Source: an uncultured Clostridia bacterium
Lineage (GTDB): Bacteria > Bacillota > Clostridia > Oscillospirales > Ruminococcaceae
Direction of reading: 5' to 3'
NCBI GenBank assembly: GCA_945910715.1
Contig: CAMDZU010000129.1
Location: 1 to 5,024 of the forward strand
DNA: 5,024 nucleotides
Shown: in pieces, positions 1 to 4,827 of the stretch
Numbering within the stretch: position 1 is the stretch's first letter
How the letters are laid out: each line of letters opens with the position of its first letter
Translations under genes and position numbers: made by a program
Notes under the pieces: generated by a model
Databases searched by the model: none
What the model was told of the DNA's origin: nothing
What the model saw: the letters and a program-made list of their open reading frames with translations, nothing else

Positions 1-84
1 ATGCTGGTTGCGATACTTATTCCCGTTAAGCTTGCTTACAGAAAAATGTTCCCGTCCTACGACAGAAACCACGCAAGAAGCTGA
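1..84 (+). CDS. 3' end of an upstream gene (partial, product unknown)
   Basis: Frame 1 is open from the window edge to a TGA at 82-84 and encodes a short tail. It begins with a hydrophobic run (LVAILIP) followed by a basic, aromatic stretch ending in NHARS. The pattern would fit a last membrane helix with a cytoplasmic tail, but this is only an inference. Codons (ctt, gtt, aag, tcc, aga) resemble those of the genes downstream. The ATG at base 1 is probably internal, because the window simply starts there. The gap to proC is 24 bases, so the two may be co-transcribed. Frame 2 is also open to 112 but has less typical codons. I do not recognise the product. Confidence 0.45.
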   Translation: MLVAILIPVKLAYRKMFPSYDRNHARS

Positions 85-94
85 ATACAATCTG

Positions 95-100
95 AAAGGA
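95..100 (+). promoter_or_regulatory. Ribosome binding site of proC
   Basis: AAAGGA lies 8 bases before the ATG at 109 and supports that start. No promoter is visible between the upstream stop and this site, so proC is probably transcribed from further upstream. Confidence 0.7.
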
Positions 101-108
101 TTTAAGCT

Positions 109-903
109 ATGAACAAACTGGGAGTTTTAGGCGCAGGAAATATGGGAAGCGCCATTATGAAAGGCGTCAAGGGCAGCGGCGCAGAGGTAGAAATACACGC
201 CTTTGACAAGGACGGCGAAAAGCTTGCCGCTCTTGTGGAATACGGAGTTATTCCTGCAAAAAGCGAAAAGGAAATAGTGGAGGACTGCAAGTACGTCCTG
301 CTTGCGGTAAAGCCTCAGGTGCTTGGGAATGTGCTTGACGAAATCAAGGACAGCGTTTCCGCCGAAACAGTATTTATTTCAATCTGCGCAGGCATTTCCG
401 AGGAATTTATCCGCACAAGGACAATTCCTACTGCAAAGGTTGTTCTTGTAATGCCAAACACTCCTATGATGCTCGGTCTTGGGGCAAGCGCAATGTCAAC
501 GGACGGCAGGACAACCGACGAGGAATTTGCCTTTGCAAAGTCCGTTATCGGCAGCTGCGGAATTGTTGAGGTTATTCCCATAGACAAAATGAAAGAGGTT
601 ATCGCAATAAACGGCAGCTCTCCCGCTTTCATTTATCTTTTTGCAAAGGGCTTTATCGAGTACGCAGGAGAAAACGGCATTGACGAAAAGGCCGCGCTTA
701 ATTTGTTCGCACAGACTCTTGTTGGCTCGGCGAAAATGCTCACAGGCTCGGGAATGACCGTGGATCAGCTTATAAAGCAGGTTTCATCTCCCGGCGGAAC
801 TACAATTGCGGGACTTGACAGGCTGTACGAAGGACAGCTTGTTCAGGACGTGAAAAACGCCTGCGATTCCTGCACAAAGCGTGCTTATGAACTGGCAAAA
901 TAA
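109..903 (+). CDS. proC: Pyrroline-5-carboxylate reductase (ProC)
   Basis: This cytoplasmic enzyme reduces 1-pyrroline-5-carboxylate to L-proline with NAD(P)H, the last step of proline biosynthesis. At 264 residues it has the usual family length. The N-terminal Rossmann fold shows GAGNMG at residues 8-13, AVKPQ at 66-70 and MPNTP at 115-119. The C-terminal helical dimerisation and substrate-binding half carries NGSSPAF at 168-174 and the family signature QVSSPGGTTIAGL at 224-236. The usual SGSGPAY motif reads NGSSPAF here, a mild variation that does not suggest loss of activity. The ATG is preceded by a good AAAGGA site. No proA or proB is present in the window. The gene ends 8 bases before a strong intrinsic terminator, so it is the last gene of its transcript. 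Confidence 0.96.
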   Translation: MNKLGVLGAGNMGSAIMKGVKGSGAEVEIHAFDKDGEKLAALVEYGVIPAKSEKEIVEDCKYVLLAVKPQVLGNVLDEIKDSVSAETVFISICAGISEEFIRTRTIPTAKVVLVMPNTPMMLGLGASAMSTDGRTTDEEFAFAKSVIGSCGIVEVIPIDKMKEVIAINGSSPAFIYLFAKGFIEYAGENGIDEKAALNLFAQTLVGSAKMLTGSGMTVDQLIKQVSSPGGTTIAGLDRLYEGQLVQDVKNACDSCTKRAYELAK

Positions 904-910
904 AACTATT

Positions 911-940
911 CCGCAGTATCTTGGGGTGCTGCGGATTTTT
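911..940 (+). terminator. Intrinsic terminator after proC
   Basis: A 10-bp stem (911-920 with 925-934) is built on CCGCAG/CTGCGG and extended by four more pairs, two of them G-T wobbles. It has a TTGG loop and is followed at once by ATTTTT. This is a textbook rho-independent terminator separating proC from the DUF624 gene. Confidence 0.92.
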
Positions 941-985
941 GTGTTATGAAAGGTTTTATTTCAGCCAATTTTCACAGTCAGCATA

Positions 986-1014
986 TTGCACATTGACGAA
1001 AAATGTTGTATAAT
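986..1014 (+). promoter_or_regulatory. Sigma-A-like promoter of the DUF624 gene
   Basis: A perfect TATAAT at 1009-1014 has TTGCAC at 986-991 as its best -35, with a 17-base spacer. The -35 matches only the TTG half of the consensus. The predicted transcript starts near 1021, giving a leader of about 23 bases. It lies between a terminator and a gene, which supports it. The nearby TTGACG at 993 is a better -35 by sequence but sits only 10 bases from this -10. Confidence 0.7.
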
Positions 1015-1029
1015 AATAGAAATTGTGTT

Positions 1030-1035
1030 AAGGAG
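1030..1035 (+). promoter_or_regulatory. Ribosome binding site that decides the DUF624 start
   Basis: AAGGAG is 8 bases before the TTG at 1044. The in-frame GTG at 1035 overlaps the last base of this site, so it cannot be served by it. The site therefore argues for TTG initiation. Confidence 0.8.
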
Positions 1036-1043
1036 TGAAGCTT

Positions 1044-1853
1044 TTGTTTAACTACAACAATGCAGGCTCGGGCGTTGCCAAGAACGGCCCGAAGAAAAAG
1101 CCTTTCTTTAAATTCTGGGAAATTTTTGCGAGAAAGTTCTGGAAATTCTTCTGCATCAACGCACTTTATCTGATTTTCTGTCTGCCTATTGTCACATTCG
1201 GTCCTGCCACTGCGGCAATGACCCAGCTTATGAGGAGATTTGTCCTTGAACAGCCTATTTTTATCTGGCATGATTTCTGGAAGGAGTTCAAGAAGAATTT
1301 CAGGCAGTCTGTGGGTGTTGGAATAGCGGACGTGCTGTTTATCGGCTGTTTTGTTTTCGCAATATACTATTACGACAATATGCTCAACGTGGATTCAAGT
1401 ATGCAGAATATGCTGCTTATGGCGGTAACCGTTGCAACGGCTGCATTTGTTTTTATGATGCATTTCTACATTTATCTGCAGATAGTGGCTCTTAATCTGA
1501 ACCTTAACGCTATCATCAAAAACTCAATGAAGCTGGTGGTAATCGGACTTAAGAGCAACATTATCACGCTGCTTGTGTGCATTGTTGTAATAACCGCATT
1601 TGTGCTGCTTTACCCCTATTCATTGCTTGTACTGCCGCTGATTCCCTTTGCGTGGCTGTCCTTTGTAATAGTGTTCAACAGCTATCCCGTTATTACAAGA
1701 GCCATAATCAATCCGTATTATGAGGCAAGAGGAGAGCGCAACCCCGAGCTTCCCTCCGAGGAAGAAAACGAGGAAGCGGTTTTCGAGGATATGGGCGGCA
1801 AGGAAGAGCCTGTAAAGGTTAAGACAAAGGCTCACGGAAAAGTCATTCATTAA
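1044..1853 (+). CDS. DUF624 (YesL-like) family membrane protein
   Basis: The product is a 269-residue integral membrane protein of the DUF624 / YesL family, whose biochemical role is unknown. Relatives often lie beside carbohydrate ABC transporter genes, but none is seen here. Evidence is the family-type N-terminus FNYNNAGSGVAKNGPKKK followed by an aromatic, basic stretch. A first hydrophobic helix spans about residues 36-57 and contains the conserved-looking LPIVTFGPATAA. A DFWKEFKKNF loop lies near 77-86. Further hydrophobic segments fall at about 90-110, 121-148 and 166-190, with one more near 191-214. The C-terminus from about 231 is soluble, first strongly acidic (PSEEENEE) and then basic. 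TTG is chosen as the start because of the AAGGAG spacing and because the protein then begins MFNYNN, as expected for the family. It stands alone between its own promoter and terminator. Confidence 0.88.
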   Translation: MFNYNNAGSGVAKNGPKKKPFFKFWEIFARKFWKFFCINALYLIFCLPIVTFGPATAAMTQLMRRFVLEQPIFIWHDFWKEFKKNFRQSVGVGIADVLFIGCFVFAIYYYDNMLNVDSSMQNMLLMAVTVATAAFVFMMHFYIYLQIVALNLNLNAIIKNSMKLVVIGLKSNIITLLVCIVVITAFVLLYPYSLLVLPLIPFAWLSFVIVFNSYPVITRAIINPYYEARGERNPELPSEEENEEAVFEDMGGKEEPVKVKTKAHGKVIH

Positions 1854-1878
1854 ACGGAAAATTTATTCATAATAATTG

Positions 1879-1925
1879 TAGCAGAGCGGACAAAGTTAAA
1901 ATTTTCGCTCTGCTATTGCTTTTTT
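1879..1925 (+). terminator. Intrinsic terminator after the DUF624 gene
   Basis: TAGCAGAGCG (1879-1888) pairs perfectly with CGCTCTGCTA (1906-1915) around a 17-base AT-rich loop. A T-rich tail follows, with six T at 1920-1925 after a short TTGC interruption. The stem begins 25 bases after the stop codon. Confidence 0.87.
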
Positions 1926-1944
1926 CTACAAAAAGTGATATAAT
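1916..1944 (+). promoter_or_regulatory. Extended -10 promoter of the PHP-malic enzyme unit
   Basis: TGATATAAT at 1936-1944 is a perfect extended -10 element. The best -35 is TTGCTT at 1916-1921, with a 17-base spacer. The -35 overlaps the T tract of the preceding terminator, so the two signals share DNA. The start point is predicted near 1951, which gives a leader of roughly 78 bases before the PHP gene. Confidence 0.75.
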
Positions 1945-1965
1945 TGTTATTGAAAATTTTGCAAT

Positions 1966-1997
1966 TTATCAATTGGGTAAAATTACCTGCTTGATAA
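1966..1997 (+). repeat. Imperfect inverted repeat in the PHP gene leader
   Basis: TTATCAA (1966-1972) pairs with TTGATAA (1991-1997), and inside this GGTAA (1976-1980) pairs with TTACC (1983-1987). One mismatch and two G-T wobbles join the two stems. The repeat lies just downstream of the predicted transcription start. It could be a regulator's operator or an mRNA hairpin. No T tract follows, so it is not an ordinary terminator. It does not match any riboswitch I can recognise. Confidence 0.5.
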
Positions 1998-2018
1998 CTT
2001 TCAAAAAATAATATTTAC

Positions 2019-2025
2019 GAGGTGA
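2019..2025 (+). promoter_or_regulatory. Ribosome binding site of the PHP gene
   Basis: GAGGTGA is complementary to seven bases of the 16S rRNA 3' end and ends 3 bases before the ATG at 2029. It is the strongest Shine-Dalgarno sequence in the window. Confidence 0.8.
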
Positions 2026-2028
2026 CAC

Positions 2029-2871
2029 ATGAAGGCTGATTTACATTGTCATACGACATTATCCGACGGTTCTCTTGGCATTGAGGAAGTAATATCCCAG
2101 GCAAGAAGAAACAATATCGACTATCTCGCCATTACCGACCACGATAGTCTTTCGTCAATTTCCCGTGCAGTCGTGCTGGGCAACCGCTACGGAATAAATG
2201 TAATCCCTGCGGTTGAGATTTCCTGCTTCGACAATGAGAGAAACTCAAAAGCTCACGTTTTGTGCTACAAGCCGAAAAAGCCCGACCGTCTTGAGGGACT
2301 TTGCCTTAGAACATGTGAAGCCCGTAAGCAGAGAGGCAAGAAAATGGCTCTGAAGGTGCTTGAAAAGTACCCTATTTCCCTTGAAAACATAGTCCGCTAT
2401 TCAACGGGCAGCAAGGCTATTTTCAAATGCCACATAATGCACGCTCTAATGGACTACGGCTACACAACCGACCTTTACGGCGATGTTTACGAGGAGCTGT
2501 TCAACATCAATACGGGTTTGTGCGCTGAGGAGGTTGCGGGAGAAACAAGGGAAAATCCCGAAATCCACTTTGCGCTGGAGCTTATCCATTCCGCAGGAGG
2601 AATTGCAGTTCTTGCTCACCCAAGAGTATATGATAATTTCGATTTGCTTGAGGAGCTTGCCGCAGCAGGCAAAATCGACGGCGTAGAGGTTTGGCATCAG
2701 AGCCTTAAAGAGGGCGACGAGGAAAGACTGCTCGCTATTGCGGAAAAGTACAATCTGATAACAACAGGCGGTTCCGATTTCCACGGATTTTATAACCATT
2801 ATCCAATTTCAATCGGTTATAATCTGACACCCCGGGAATCGCTTGACAGAATAATAAATTTTAAGAAATAA
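2029..2871 (+). CDS. PHP-domain metal-dependent phosphoesterase (YciV/TrpH, RNase AM-like)
   Basis: A 280-residue soluble protein of the PHP phosphoesterase family (COG0613 type). Characterised relatives are a 3',5'-nucleoside bisphosphate phosphatase and E. coli RNase AM (YciV), a 5'-3' exoribonuclease. The metal-binding motifs are all visible: DLHCHTTLSDG at 4-14 (H6, H8, D13), ITDHDS at 35-40 (D37, H38), AVEIS at 61-65 (E63), H76, H135, LAHPR at 195-199 (H197) and SDFHG at 249-253 (D250, H252). Residues about 85-175 form the helical insertion typical of this subgroup. The active site therefore looks complete. The choice between nucleotide phosphatase and RNase activity cannot be made from the motifs. 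It opens the four-gene unit, and its stop codon overlaps the next gene's ribosome binding site. Confidence 0.9.
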   Translation: MKADLHCHTTLSDGSLGIEEVISQARRNNIDYLAITDHDSLSSISRAVVLGNRYGINVIPAVEISCFDNERNSKAHVLCYKPKKPDRLEGLCLRTCEARKQRGKKMALKVLEKYPISLENIVRYSTGSKAIFKCHIMHALMDYGYTTDLYGDVYEELFNINTGLCAEEVAGETRENPEIHFALELIHSAGGIAVLAHPRVYDNFDLLEELAAAGKIDGVEVWHQSLKEGDEERLLAIAEKYNLITTGGSDFHGFYNHYPISIGYNLTPRESLDRIINFKK

Positions 2872-2874
2872 GGA
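2870..2874 (+). promoter_or_regulatory. Ribosome binding site of malic enzyme
   Basis: AAGGA overlaps the TAA stop of the PHP gene (2869-2871) and lies 7 bases before the ATG at 2882. This layout favours translational coupling of the two genes. Confidence 0.7.
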
Positions 2875-2881
2875 CAGAACA

Positions 2882-4036
2882 ATGGATATCAAAGAAGAAT
2901 CACTGAAAAAACACTATGAATGGCAGGGAAAAATCGAGGTAGTTTCAAGAGCAAGGGTTGAAACAAGAGAGGACTTATCTCTTGCATATACGCCCGGCGT
3001 TGCTCAGGCTTGCCTTGAAATTCAGAAGGACCCGTCCCTTTCCTACAAGCTTACCAGACGCAAGAATATGGTTGCGGTCATTACGGACGGCACGGCGGTA
3101 CTGGGACTTGGGGATATAGGCGGTCTTGCAGGTATGCCCGTTATGGAGGGCAAGTGCTGTCTGTTCAAGGAGTTTGCCGACGTTGACGCTTTTCCTCTCT
3201 GCATAAAGAGCAAGGACGTTGACGAAATTGTAAGAACAATCGAGCTTATAAGCGACAGCTTCGGCGGCATTAACCTTGAGGATATTGCAGCGCCGAGATG
3301 CTTTGAAATTGAGAGAAAGCTTAAAGAAAAGCTGGATATTCCCGTATTCCACGACGACCAGCACGGTACAGCCGTGGTTGTAGGCGCCGCACTTATCAAT
3401 GCGGCAAAATGCGCAGGCAAGAAGCTTTCGGATATGACGGTGGTAATCAACGGCGCAGGCGCGGCAGGCATTGCAATAGGCACATTCCTGCTTTCACTGG
3501 GTATCGGTGATTTAATAATGGTTGACCTCTGCGGAATTATAAACAGGGACGATACCTATACAAATCCCGCTCATGAGGCTATTGCAAAGGTGTCCAACAA
3601 GAACAACAGGAAGGGCGCACTTGCGGAGGCAATGGCAGGAGCGGACGCATTTGTGGGCGTTTCAAGACCGGGCCTTGTTTCAAAGGAAATGGTAAAGTCG
3701 ATGGCTGAAAAGCCTATTGTTTTCGCTATGGCAAACCCCACTCCCGAGATTATGCCCGACGAGGCAAAGGAAGCAGGAGCGTTTATCGTAGGCACAGGCA
3801 GAAGCGATTTCCCCAATCAGATTAACAACGTGCTTGTTTTCCCCGGACTTTTCAAGGGCGCATTAAGCGTTGGCGCAAAGGCCATTACCGAGGAAATGAA
3901 AATGGCGGCGGCTTATGCAATTGCCGAGGTTATTCCCGAAAACGAAATAACACCCGAAAACATCATTGCAAGCCCCCTCAACAAAAAGGTAGCTCTTGCG
4001 GTTGCGGACGCAGTCGCAAAGGCATATAAAGAATAA
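2882..4036 (+). CDS. Malic enzyme (malate dehydrogenase, oxaloacetate-decarboxylating)
   Basis: The enzyme oxidatively decarboxylates L-malate to pyruvate and CO2, reducing NAD(P)+, in the cytoplasm. At 384 residues it belongs to the short bacterial form without a phosphotransacetylase-like extension. The N-terminal malic domain has AYTPGV at 35-40 (likely catalytic Tyr36), ITDGTAVLGLGDIG at 67-80 and MEGKCCLFK at 88-96 (likely catalytic Lys91). Metal ligands are probably E133 and D134 in NLEDI, and D159 in FHDDQHGTA at 156-164. The NAD-binding domain shows GAGAAG at 191-196, an acidic residue D215 at the end of the second strand, ANPTPE at 284-289 and the NQINN segment at 312-316. Cofactor preference cannot be settled by eye. 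No transporter or fumarase gene is nearby. It lies 10 bases after the PHP gene and 19 before the TSCPD gene. Confidence 0.95.
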   Translation: MDIKEESLKKHYEWQGKIEVVSRARVETREDLSLAYTPGVAQACLEIQKDPSLSYKLTRRKNMVAVITDGTAVLGLGDIGGLAGMPVMEGKCCLFKEFADVDAFPLCIKSKDVDEIVRTIELISDSFGGINLEDIAAPRCFEIERKLKEKLDIPVFHDDQHGTAVVVGAALINAAKCAGKKLSDMTVVINGAGAAGIAIGTFLLSLGIGDLIMVDLCGIINRDDTYTNPAHEAIAKVSNKNNRKGALAEAMAGADAFVGVSRPGLVSKEMVKSMAEKPIVFAMANPTPEIMPDEAKEAGAFIVGTGRSDFPNQINNVLVFPGLFKGALSVGAKAITEEMKMAAAYAIAEVIPENEITPENIIASPLNKKVALAVADAVAKAYKE

Positions 4037-4041
4037 AAAGC

Positions 4042-4047
4042 AAAGGA
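4042..4047 (+). promoter_or_regulatory. Ribosome binding site of the TSCPD gene
   Basis: AAAGGA lies 8 bases before the ATG at 4056. It selects this start over the TTG at 3996, which lies inside the malic enzyme gene. Confidence 0.75.
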
Positions 4048-4055
4048 ACAGAGAA

Positions 4056-4307
4056 ATGACTTACGAATTTACACCAAGGGGCGTTTGCTCCAGAAAAATG
4101 GAAATTACAATTGACGGCGGAAAGGTTACCGACCTTAAGGTAATCGGCGGCTGTGACGGAAATCTTCACGGAATCAGCGCCCTTGTTAAGGGAATGACCG
4201 TTGACGAGGTAATAAACCGTCTTGAGGGCATTGACTGCAGAGGAAAGGGCACTTCCTGCCCGGACCAGCTTGCCTGTGCGCTTAAAGAATTCAAGAGCAG
4301 AAATTAA
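4056..4307 (+). CDS. Standalone TSCPD domain protein (TIGR03905 4-Cys family)
   Basis: An 83-residue soluble protein of the TSCPD family, named after the motif seen here at residues 66-70 (GTSCPDQLA around it). Cysteines lie at 11, 33, 61, 68 and 74. C11, C33, C61 and C68 sit in the conserved motifs VCS, GGCDGN, DCRGKG and TSCPD, a pattern suggesting a metal site or redox role. The same domain is found at the C-terminus of some ribonucleotide reductases, but this copy is free-standing and no reductase gene is in view. The function of the standalone family is not established. A longer reading from TTG 3996 would add 20 basic residues overlapping the malic enzyme gene, and it has no supporting ribosome binding site. 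It lies 8 bases upstream of ruvX. Confidence 0.9.
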   Translation: MTYEFTPRGVCSRKMEITIDGGKVTDLKVIGGCDGNLHGISALVKGMTVDEVINRLEGIDCRGKGTSCPDQLACALKEFKSRN

Positions 4308-4311
4308 GAGG
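4306..4311 (+). promoter_or_regulatory. Ribosome binding site of ruvX
   Basis: AAGAGG begins inside the TAA stop of the TSCPD gene and is only 4 bases from the ATG at 4316. This weak, close site suggests that ruvX translation depends on ribosomes arriving from the TSCPD gene. Confidence 0.6.
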
Positions 4312-4315
4312 TTTT

Positions 4316-4756
4316 ATGAAGATTTTAGCAGTAGATTACGGCGACAGCCATACAGGACTTGCCTGCTGTGACAGAACGGAAACCTTAGCTTCTCCGCTTG
4401 GAATTATCCACGAAAAGAATTTCAATATCTGCGTGGAAAAGGTGGCGGCGGCTTCTGTTGAATACGAGGTTGGACTGATTGTTGTGGGCAATCCCATAAA
4501 TATGAACGGCTCCTACGGTCCACGCTCCGAAAAGTGCTGTTTGTTTGCGGAGCTTCTGCGGAATTTTGTGGAGGTTCCCGTTGTAATGTGGGACGAGCGT
4601 TCAACCACCGTTACCGCTCACAATATGATGAACGAGGTCAACAAGCGGGGCAAAAAGCGCAAGGAGGTCATTGACGCAGTTGCGGCGGCGATTATCCTTG
4701 AAAGCTATCTGAATTTCAGACATAACAATCCCGACGCAGACCCGACGATACAGTAA
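4316..4756 (+). CDS. ruvX: RuvX/YqgF family Holliday junction resolvase-like nuclease
   Basis: A 146-residue member of the YqgF/RuvX family with an RNase H-like fold. Family members act in maturation of the 16S rRNA 5' end in E. coli and have been described as Holliday junction resolvases in other bacteria. Visible motifs are the first strand AVDYGDSHTGLA at 5-16 with D7, VVGNPINMNGSYG at 56-68, WDERSTT at 92-98 with D93 and E94, and RKEVIDAVAAAIIL at 115-128 with D120. The acidic residues D7, E94 and D120 fit the expected catalytic triad. Its length is normal. The loop usually read as GLPxNMxG is GNPINMNG here. It closes the tightly spaced unit and is followed by a 56-base gap containing a large inverted repeat. 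Confidence 0.93.
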   Translation: MKILAVDYGDSHTGLACCDRTETLASPLGIIHEKNFNICVEKVAAASVEYEVGLIVVGNPINMNGSYGPRSEKCCLFAELLRNFVEVPVVMWDERSTTVTAHNMMNEVNKRGKKRKEVIDAVAAAIILESYLNFRHNNPDADPTIQ

Positions 4757-4770
4757 GTTCTTATATGGAA

Positions 4771-4827
4771 AAAACGACATATTATAGTATAAAACGCTGA
4801 AAGGGTGATACTATGGTATGTCGTTTT
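4771..4827 (+). repeat. 20-bp inverted repeat spanning the YlmC/YmxH-family start codon
   Basis: Bases 4771-4790 pair with 4808-4827 without a bulge: 18 Watson-Crick pairs and two adjacent G-U wobbles (4782-4816 and 4783-4815). The loop is 4791-4807. The start codon 4813-4815 and codons 2 to 5 of the next gene lie in the 3' arm, while most of the Shine-Dalgarno sequence lies in the loop. The outer end is AAAACGACAT against ATGTCGTTTT. In a transcript reading through from ruvX this would form a long, AU-rich hairpin covering the start codon. It could be translational control, a weak terminator or attenuator, or a DNA operator. Confidence 0.75.
4802..4808 (+). promoter_or_regulatory. Ribosome binding site of the YlmC/YmxH-family gene
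   Basis: AGGGTGA ends 4 bases before the ATG at 4813 and supports that start over the ATG at 4818, which is out of frame. It lies almost wholly in the loop of the surrounding hairpin. Confidence 0.7.

Noticed and set aside
2..112. Frame-2 reading of the upstream gene, ending with an ATGA overlap with proC
   Set aside because: The overlap is attractive, but the codons are less typical (cga, tta, ttg) and the peptide is less protein-like than frame 1. It is not fully excluded, since only the tail is in the window.
993..998. TTGACG as the -35 of the DUF624 promoter
   Set aside because: It is only 10 bases from TATAAT, and no acceptable -10 lies 16-18 bases downstream. TTGCAC at 986 has the correct 17-base spacing.
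978..1271. Minus-strand 97-codon frame across the DUF624 promoter and N-terminus
   Set aside because: It overlaps a well-supported promoter and coding start, and its translation shows no recognisable domain.
2446..3483. Minus-strand open frames opposite the PHP and malic enzyme genes (up to 146 codons)
   Set aside because: They lie opposite genes with complete, recognisable domain motifs, show no family features of their own, and are expected shadows of plus-strand codon bias.
3996..4055. N-terminal extension of the TSCPD protein from a TTG at 3996
   Set aside because: It overlaps the malic enzyme 3' end, adds 20 residues atypical of the family, and has no ribosome binding site. ATG 4056 has AAAGGA 8 bases upstream.
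4771..4827. Reading the large hairpin as the ordinary terminator of the ruvX unit
   Set aside because: The stem is mostly A-T, the T residues are inside the stem with only TTTTG at its end, and the structure extends into the next coding region. A weak attenuator role remains possible.
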